From positions 461,969 through 525,968 of the forward strand of contig JAANDG010000030.1 of the NCBI GenBank assembly GCA_036852015.1: a stretch of 64,000 bases of DNA. Direction: 5' to 3'. The stretch's first letter is position 1, and each line of letters begins with the position of its first letter. The notes below the pieces were generated by a model. The model was not told the origin of the DNA. It ran no database searches and saw only the letters and a program-made list of their open reading frames with translations. Below are positions 57,953 through 64,000 of this stretch, in pieces. A program made the translations under genes and the position numbers. The stretch comes from Pelodera strongyloides (lineage: Eukaryota > Nematoda > Chromadorea > Rhabditida > Rhabditidae).

Positions 57953-57980
57953 ACCCGGCCCGGCCGGGCCGGGCCGGGCC
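57953..57980. repeat. GGCCC/GGGCC short tandem repeat
   Basis: cccggcccggccgggccggg continues to the TTAA at which the family L element starts. It is a self-complementary GC block. Confidence 0.8.
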
Positions 57981-58462
57981 TTAAAGGGACAGGCCCATCA
58001 AAGTAAACCTATATTTACGATTTCGTCTTAATTTTTATTAAAAGCGTTTCTACAATATATGCAAAACAAATTTTATCGACATTCACCCCGGGGAACTTTT
58101 TCCGACGAGCGCATCCGCAAATGTATACCGTTGCCTGACCCTTCCTCTCGTTGTCTATCCGCTCTGGTTGTCTGCGCTCTCGGTTTTTTTCTCTGGCACC
58201 TCTTTATTGAGCATACACTCTCATGCGTAATTTTGCAACTGTGTTATAACATACGCGAAGTAAAAGTTTGTAAAAGAATTATTAGGATTAAATTGATGCA
58301 ACTACGGTACCCTTATAAGTTGGGTGCGTCGTAAAAAAGTTCCCCGGGGTGAATGTGGATAAAAATTAGTGTGTATATATATTGTAATAAACGCTACGCT
58401 GCTAATAAAAAATAACATGAAATCGTAAATATATGTTTATTTTGATGGGCCTGCCCCTTTAA
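57981..58462. mobile_element. TTAA-ended MITE (family L)
   Basis: ttaaagggacaggcccatca at the left is inverted as tgatgggcctgcccctttaa at the right; inner arms cattcaccccggggaacttt and aaagttccccggggtgaatg also pair. About 480 bp and non-coding. Confidence 0.85.
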
Positions 58463-58473
58463 AAAACAGTCTC

Positions 58474-59636
58474 ACGTTTGTGAGTTAATTGCTTGGAAAA
58501 TTTTCTACAACAAACCAATCCGTGTGACAGCTTCCCGTGGAATTGCGCAATGTTACGGTGTGCATGCGACGTGGAAAAAAGTGGCATGCCATTGTGTTCT
58601 GGCGTGCAAGTTGCCCGCCGTAACGTTGCCTCTTGCACGCCGTGAAGAAGTAAGGTTGCCGCTTGCACGCCATAAAGTTGCCACTTGCAAGCCATACTCA
58701 AGCCACTTCACTTCGGGCTTTTGGCGTGCAAGCCGCGGCAAGTTGCACGCCATTTCCCATCCGCGTGCATTTTAAAGTATTTGTGTTACGTTTTCGCGCA
58801 CTTTCGCATGCGAAAGTATCATCCATGTTATGGGGTTTCCACGTATGCGATTCGCACTTGCGAAAATGACAAACCGCTGTCCATGTTCAAGTATTTTACA
58901 TGCGCATGTCAACTGCCTACCGTAACCCATGCGAATCGCGCGTTTGACATGGTCCTGCAGCGAAAGTGTATCAGATCCATACTATTTGAAATAGATCCGT
59001 ACTATTTTGAAATAGATCCATACTAACTAGATCCAAATCGCTGCGGGACCATGTCATTTACATCGGCTTGAACATGGACAGCGCAGCGGTTTGTCATTTT
59101 CGCAAGTGCGAATCGCAAACATGGAAACCCCATTATTGCAGTTTCTATAGTGGGAACTAGTGGAAGTTTACATACAGTAAGAAATTTACATACACCTGCG
59201 GCGTGTTGCGTACACCTAATGTAAAACTGCGCGAAAATAGAAGTGAACTTGGATGGTACTTTCTCGGCGAATTCGCGCGAAAGTGTAACATAAATACTCT
59301 ATTTGTGCACGCCGCCACGCTGCCAAATGCATTTTGCACGAAGCTCTCACACGGCTTGCAGGCCAATTCTCATCAGTGCGGGGAATGATACAGATGCGCT
59401 ACCTTCCAATGTTGTGTGAAACGATAGAACCCTTGCTCATGGTGGATTGCAATAAGCTTAACTTACGATGCTTTCCCAAAAATTAGAACACTCTTGGTCT
59501 CAACGCCCATAATTTAATTTTGACGTAAAATGGTGCGCAATTTCTAAAATAGGAGCACAATTCCACGGGAAGCTGTCACATGGATTGGATATTGGATCGC
59601 TACAGAAAATTTTCCGAGTAATTAACTCACAAACGC
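58474..59636. mobile_element. 1.16-kb inverted-repeat DNA element carrying a nested MITE
   Basis: The left arm (58477-58550) contains gtttgtgagttaattgc, ggaaaattttc and acagcttcccgtggaattg. The right arm (59559-59634) is its reverse complement (caattccacgggaagctgt, gaaaattttcc, taattaactcacaaac). The interior has repeated cgttgcacgcc-like words (58560-58760) and a complete family G MITE. No transposase frame was seen. Confidence 0.75.
58831..59133. mobile_element. MITE family G copy, best preserved
   Basis: ggggtttccacgtatgcgat and ttcgcacttgcgaaaatgac are inverted as gtcattttcgcaagtgcgaa and catggaaacccc. It is nested inside the 58474-59636 element. Confidence 0.88.
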
Positions 59637-59719
59637 TAGACTGTGTCCAATTAAAATTCGTACCAGAACCAGATCGTTGGCCATGATCTTTCATGCTCTT
59701 CCAGTCGAAGTCGACTCAC

Positions 59720-59999
59720 AGAGTGTTTCCAAATATGGAAGAACAGCCGGGTACTCCGGAATGGAAGCGTTTGTCTAGAAGCACAAGAAATAATGCAAAT
59801 ATATTCAACGTTGAACAAATTTCCAAATAACGCCTGTTCCGAATTATAATAATGTGGTTAATTCACAATAAGCTCGTCTAGCATTAAATTTTATCAAGCC
59901 AATGATACAGGAACTAACCATGAAGCCTTGCTGGCAAAAACAGCCGGACGGGTCTGACCAGGACGAATAATCAATTGCACGACGCGGAGTACAGTCACA
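59720..59999 (-). CDS. Two linked exons of an unknown Cys-rich protein
   Basis: On the reverse strand, exon 59999-59919 (after ggttcctag, donor gttagt) encodes CDCTPRRAIDYSSWSD and PSGCFCQQGFM. Exon 59774-59720 (after gtgcttctag, donor gtgagt) encodes TNASIPEYPAVLPYLETL. They join in phase 0 across a 144-base intron, and the second ends in phase 1. Sequon NAS and closely spaced Cys suggest an extracellular protein. Exons on either side were not found; repeats surround the locus. Confidence 0.42.
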
Positions 60000-60094
60000 C
60001 TAGGAACCAGGATAGAAATTAGAAAATCATGCCTGAAAAATGCATATACCATCTACACATCGAACAATCATCAAAAATGGAATAAACGAAGAGG

Positions 60095-60545
60095 AAAAAA
60101 GTGTGGGTCTTAGTAGTCACAGAAAAATGTTGACACTTTGTCTCAGAAATGGACATTTTCCATATCTCGGCCCAACTGGAAATATTGCCAAGTTCTTTTT
60201 GAAAAGCATTCCAGGCAGGCCAGGGCCCTAGTTTTGGCATAACACGGAAAATCTTAACATCATCCGCGTACATAACAATGGAGCTATCTCCAAGAGAGTA
60301 ATCATCAATGTCATTAATAAAAATTAACAACAGCAACGGGCGACGTAAAACGACGTTGAACTTTTTCTAATAGATCAATTTCAGCCTTGATATAAGGAGA
60401 CCAAACAATGGTAGCATACTCTAACAAAGGCCTACAAAACGAAATATACGATTTACGGTAAACATCAATACTTGGATGGACAAAAGTACGCAAGACACGA
60501 TTACAAACTTGAGATGCATTCGAGACTATACGTTTAATAGCTCGG
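60095..60545 (-). mobile_element. Rearranged LINE fragment
   Basis: Reverse-strand 60545-60347 encodes the LINE thumb/C-terminal region (KSYISFCRPLLEYATIVWSP). This is followed by 60336-60095 with the reverse-transcriptase core (FINDIDDYSLGDSSIVMYAD). In an intact element the order is the opposite, so two pieces were joined at about 60345, where acgtcg is repeated. It is related to but distinct from the element at 38284. Confidence 0.8.
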
Positions 60546-60620
60546 ATCTGATGCGGTTCTGGCTACACTCAACTTGAGAACGATAAACTAAAAAGCCAGA
60601 ACCGCATCAGATCCGAGCTA
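60541..60620. repeat. Perfect 24-base inverted repeat with short loop
   Basis: agctcggatctgatgcggtt continuing to ctggct is repeated inverted as agccagaaccgcatcagatc continuing to cgagct, separated by about 26 bases. It joins a LINE fragment end to a family G-like fragment (agatccatactagatccaaa near 60650). Confidence 0.75.
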
Positions 60621-61065
60621 TTTGAAAATAGATCCGACTATTTTGAATAATATCCATACTAGATCCAAAATCGATCGCTGCGCGGATTCACTCACCATTT
60701 ATCGATTATTAAGCACGCGCACCTGAAACGCGACCGTGACGCGTCAGCGGAAAACATGATTTGCACAATGCAAAAATCATGCTGTAAACAGAAAGTGTGA
60801 TCTTTACAATATGGAGGACAGATGCATTTTTCATACTAGATTCTGTGGATCTGTGCTATTCTGATCTTCCGCTTCAAAGAGCTAAACAATAGTGGGAAAA
60901 AATCTAGTACTTTAATTACCAATATTTAGTTTTGTATAGATGGGCTAAAGCAGGAACTGTTTCATGTACAGATCTAAAGTAACGTTGGGAGTTTTTCTAA
61001 CATAGTATGAGTCGAGCAAACATCTGGTACCACACTGGGCTGTTGCAAAAAGCAAAAAAAAAACG

Positions 61066-61175
61066 ACACAGGAAAGTGAAAACCTCGATTTCGCCCCGAT
61101 TCTTTCAAAAAACTCCGCTTTCGCCCCGATCAAGTCCCTCAAATAATCGGGCGTTGATCGGGGCGAAATCGGGGT
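61066..61175. mobile_element. MITE family K fragment
   Basis: caggaaagtgaaaacctcga at the left, then cgccccgat repeats and a foldback ending gcgaaatcggggttc. It lacks the right outer end. Confidence 0.6.
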
Positions 61176-61308
61176 TCTTAATTAACCGTTTACTCCGCCG
61201 AAAAATCAACGTGTTTCACTCAACTGGTTTAAGTGATTTTTGGTTAGTTTCATCATGTTACCCCTGGAAAGAGTAAATACGGATGCATGATCGATTATTT
61301 TCGAAAAA

Positions 61309-61413
61309 CCCCGATTTTGCCTCGATCATTTTTCAAAACCCCGATTTCGCCCCGATCAAGGCCCGATTAGGGACTTGATCGGGGGCGAAATCGGGGTTTT
61401 TGGTTTCCCATGG
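61309..61413. mobile_element. MITE family K fragment
   Basis: ccccgattttgcctcgat is inverted as gatcgggggcgaaatcgggg, about 100 bp. Confidence 0.6.
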
Positions 61414-61580
61414 AATGCTGTGCAATACGAGTAGTTTTCATTTCAACTACGATGGTTTCTGAATGATATAAAATCCCTTCCTTCGGGTTAAATCAGGTAT
61501 CCAAAATGGGATAAAGAGAGGGCACGAAAGTTGAGCATCACGGGAAACTGAAAACCCTGATATGACCCCTATTATTTTCC

Positions 61581-61755
61581 AGTGGCCGTATGCACGAACG
61601 CGCTGGGAGCCTCACAGTCTCACAGTCGTCCCCATGGTGGGAGGCTCCCCGTCAGGGGCCGTCGCCTGGGCCTGGTATGCACGAAACTCTGGAAGGTCCC
61701 CGGAGGCTTCCGTGGGGGAAAATTTCGTACCCGGCCAAAATGGCCGGGTATTCAA
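61581..61755. repeat. Partial repeat similar to family D left end
   Basis: tggccgtatgcacgaacgcg and gggagcctc recall family D (ggccgtattcaccaacac, ggagccctcc); internal gcctgggcctggtatgcacg is an inverted partner of the start. It is a diverged relative. Confidence 0.45.
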
Positions 61756-62105
61756 CTATTATAATGAATTCTTTGTCAAAATATTCCTTATGTTTGCTTA
61801 GTAAGCTCATTTAGGTTAACTGGCAACTTAAAACAGTTCAGAAACAAAATCTGTGCTGTCATACGACGTGTTTACGAGGTGATGAATTGTTTTCTTCACA
61901 TTGATAGTATTTAAAACAATCATTCGAAAACAACGGGTTTAAAACACAAAACACACACAAGCCTCCTTAAATTTATAGGAAATACTATTAAATTCATTAG
62001 CACCGCGACATGTATAAGTAGTGCGGTTCTTATCGTTCTTTCCATAAAATAGCCAAAAAAGAAACCCAAACTATGGAGAGACTAAACTTGGTTTACACAT
62101 ATTTG

Positions 62106-62593
62106 TTAAAGGGATAGGTTCACCTCGAATTGCACATTTTTTTATAATTTATGTTGATAGTATGACCTATCCTATGACGGTCAAAATGCGAAAATTGCAG
62201 TAAATTTCCTTTGCTCCCCGTAGTGGGAAAGCTTGCTCAAAAAAAAAGCTAAACTACCTCAAATCTATAAAACAATTGGGGTACCACAGCCATGGTATGT
62301 GGGAAATAGCGCAGGAGGACTGGAGGTGCAGATATTGTTGTGATAGACAGAGGATGATAAAAGGGCCTGTATTTTCTAGCGTCTCCAGCACGGCTGCGCT
62401 ATTTCCCACATACCATGGCTGTGGTACTCCAATTGTTTTATAGATTCGAGGTAGTTTAGCTTTTTTTGAGCAAGCTCTCCTACTACTGGGAGCAAAGGAA
62501 ATTTACTGCAATTTTCGCATTTTGACCGTCATAGGTCATACGTCATACTATCAAAAAAAAAAGGTGCAATTCGAGGTGAACCTATCCCTTTAA
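62106..62593. mobile_element. Long TTAA-ended foldback element (family O)
   Basis: Arms of about 200 bp pair almost throughout: ttaaagggataggttcacct with aggtgaacctatccctttaa, and innermost accatggtatgtgggaaata region with tatttcccacataccatgg. The spacer is only about 85 bp. Confidence 0.9.
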
Positions 62594-62618
62594 TTTGTCA
62601 ATAAACACAGTTACCACA

Positions 62619-63140
62619 TGGCCCGATTTTTCGAGGGAATTGATCGGGGAAATATCGGGGTTTTGGTTTCCCACGATGAAAAACCAAAAACCCCGATTTG
62701 GCTACGATCAAGTTCCTCAAAAAATATCCGGCCTTGATCGCAGTCATGTCCGGGTTTTTTGGAAAATAATCGGGGCCATATCGGGGTTTTGTGAAATGAT
62801 CGGAGCCACATCGGGGTTTTTCGAAAAATAATCGGGGCTGTATTGGGGGGTTTGTAAGCCATCACCTCCCCAAGTTACAGCCAACACCCGGGCAACATCG
62901 ATCAGCTGGGACCATATCGGTTCTTTTTGAGAGAATCGGGGCCATATCGGGACTTGTTCGGGGCTATATCGGGGTTTTTTGGAAATTAATTCGGGGTCAC
63001 ATCGGGGTTTCCACTTTCCTGTGGAGGGCGCGCATGGGAAACAAGAACCCTGATATGGCCCCGATCAAGTCCCTCGAAAAATCGGGGCTTGATCGGGCCA
63101 TATCCTGGTTTTCGGGAAAGTAGTCGGGGTCATAAAAACT
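62619..63140. mobile_element. MITE family K cluster, at least two copies
   Basis: Repeated cggggccatatcggggtttt and gatatggccccgatcaagt blocks in both orientations, with a caggaaagtggaaaccccg-type end (inverted) near 63020. Nested or tandem copies make the limits unclear. Confidence 0.65.
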
Positions 63141-63201
63141 CACAAAGCAAAGATCCTTGTTCTAGCTTATTGTTTATGTGTGAGGTCTATTCTCGAATCA
63201 G

Positions 63202-63459
63202 GTTCCGTTGTTTAAGAAAGCGGCAATTATTGAGAGGTTTCCATGCATTGAAGAGGCCACGACGCCATGGCCGGTGACTCCGGCACCAACCGAACTTATT
63301 GTTAGGAACGAAAGCAACATTTTAGTGTTTATTGAAGAAAATGGCCCGAATAGCTATATAACACCGTTTTATGTTCAGTTTTATTCTTTTTATTATGTTG
63401 ATTTATTCGTTTTTTTCGTTACTAATTTAATGTTTTACTACCTTTATTTTTATTTTTAA
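63202..63459 (+). CDS. Terminal exon of a probable GPI-anchored protein, paralogue of the 28.7-kb gene
   Basis: Open frame after acceptor ctcgaatcag, ending TAA. It encodes AAIIERFPCIEEATTPWPVT then PAPTELIVRNES and ends in a long hydrophobic tail (VDLFVFFVTNLMFYYLYFYF). The 28.7-kb gene ends with the same arrangement: RLVENFNCTGETTTRYPNTP, APTVEHELRIES, hydrophobic terminus. Only this exon is found; the gene may be a fragment left after repeat insertion. Confidence 0.48.
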   Translation, partial: VPLFKKAAIIERFPCIEEATTPWPVTPAPTELIVRNESNILVFIEENGPNSYITPFYVQFYSFYYVDLFVFFVTNLMFYYLYFYF

Positions 63460-64000
63460 TCTCAAACTATGCATAATAATTTTTAGTTGCTGCAATAAAC
63501 ATTCAGTTTGAAAAGTGCTACTGAAATAATTTTTACACGTGAAATAGCACACATGCATTGCTCAAACTTATAAGTAACTCAATTAGGGTGAGGGGCATGT
63601 TTTTCGCGGCTACTCGCTGAAAAACAGTGAATATTAAATTTCTAGAAATTGTAGGAAAACGCGCTCATTCAATGTTCTTTTACTCCCATAAAGTAGCTTC
63701 AAGGTGAAAGCTTACTGGTGCGCGGCAAAATCGCTAACCAATCGCCGCGTCGTCAAGCCGTCGTCAGACTCGCGAACACTGAGTGTCTATCAAGGATGTT
63801 TTGATAATCTGGCCTGACTAGGGCAAAGTCGCTGCTCAATTTAGGTCTCACCGCGAACTTTTCGCGCTAGGCTAGATTCTCGCTACGCACCTTGCGAGTT
63901 TCAAGTTTCAACTGTGTAACGAAGCAGGGTACATATAGTGTGGCCAAGTTTTCTAATTCTCTCTTTCTCCTCACTCTCCTTTCTCTCTCTCTCTCTCTTT
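63460..64000. other. No gene; GC-mixed segment ending in (CT)n
   Basis: Nothing coding was recognised. A CT-rich microsatellite occupies about 63957-64000 and runs off the window. Confidence 0.5.

Larger units (their letters stand above)
60621..63201. other. Nested repeats without a gene
   Basis: Apart from the elements listed separately, no gene or RNA was recognised. Upstream exons of the terminal exon at 63202 should lie here or further left but were not found. Confidence 0.4.

Overview
The window is from a nematode nuclear genome. Protein-coding genes are cut into many short exons by GT-AG introns ending in TTTCAG-like sites. Several start codons sit a few bases after an isolated acceptor-like site, as expected for spliced-leader trans-splicing. 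The recognisable genes (White-type ABCG transporter, TCTP, PPTC7-type phosphatase, ribose-5-phosphate isomerase) have clear nematode and metazoan relatives. The species cannot be named from the sequence. All exon models were made by eye from reading frame, splice motif and phase, and need RNA evidence.

Layout. 312-9474 (+): ABCG half-transporter in 20 exons, with a nested antisense LINE ORF1-like relic and a nested tRNA-Arg in its introns. 9475-10543: a convergent 3' region holding two related hairpins with a compensatory base change. 10544-11362 (-): TCTP (tct-1). 12495-16645 (+): mitochondrial PPTC7-like PP2C phosphatase, divergent from TCTP, with a SINE in intron 1 and one GC-AG intron. 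22262-25576 (+): ribose-5-phosphate isomerase, whose stop-codon region is tandemly triplicated. 28689-32947 (+): Cys-rich, probably GPI-anchored protein, 5' end unresolved; a related terminal exon lies at 63202-63459. 34232-35426: a complete small LTR element (TRIM) with a target-site duplication. 36603-37193 (-) and 52547-53962 (-): two small genes with similar short domains. 38284-40720 (+): decayed 5'-truncated LINE. 43026-51837 (+): 20-exon type I membrane protein with a 12-Cys ectodomain, one membrane span and a very Lys-rich cytoplasmic tail built from repeated phase-0 exons; this is the most unusual gene here. 53963-64000 is mostly nested repeats with a few isolated exons on both strands.

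The housekeeping genes on the left are not an operon: strands alternate and gaps are kilobase-sized. The rest is accessory and repeat-rich. More than 25 short inverted-repeat elements (MITEs) of at least ten families are present, and many end in TTAAAGG or TTAAAGC. Several copies stop within about 10-30 bases of a 3' splice site, so they have shaped intron ends. In the text, MITE families are labelled with letters (A, B, D, E, F, G, H, K, L, M, N, O, P, Q) that are local to this window.
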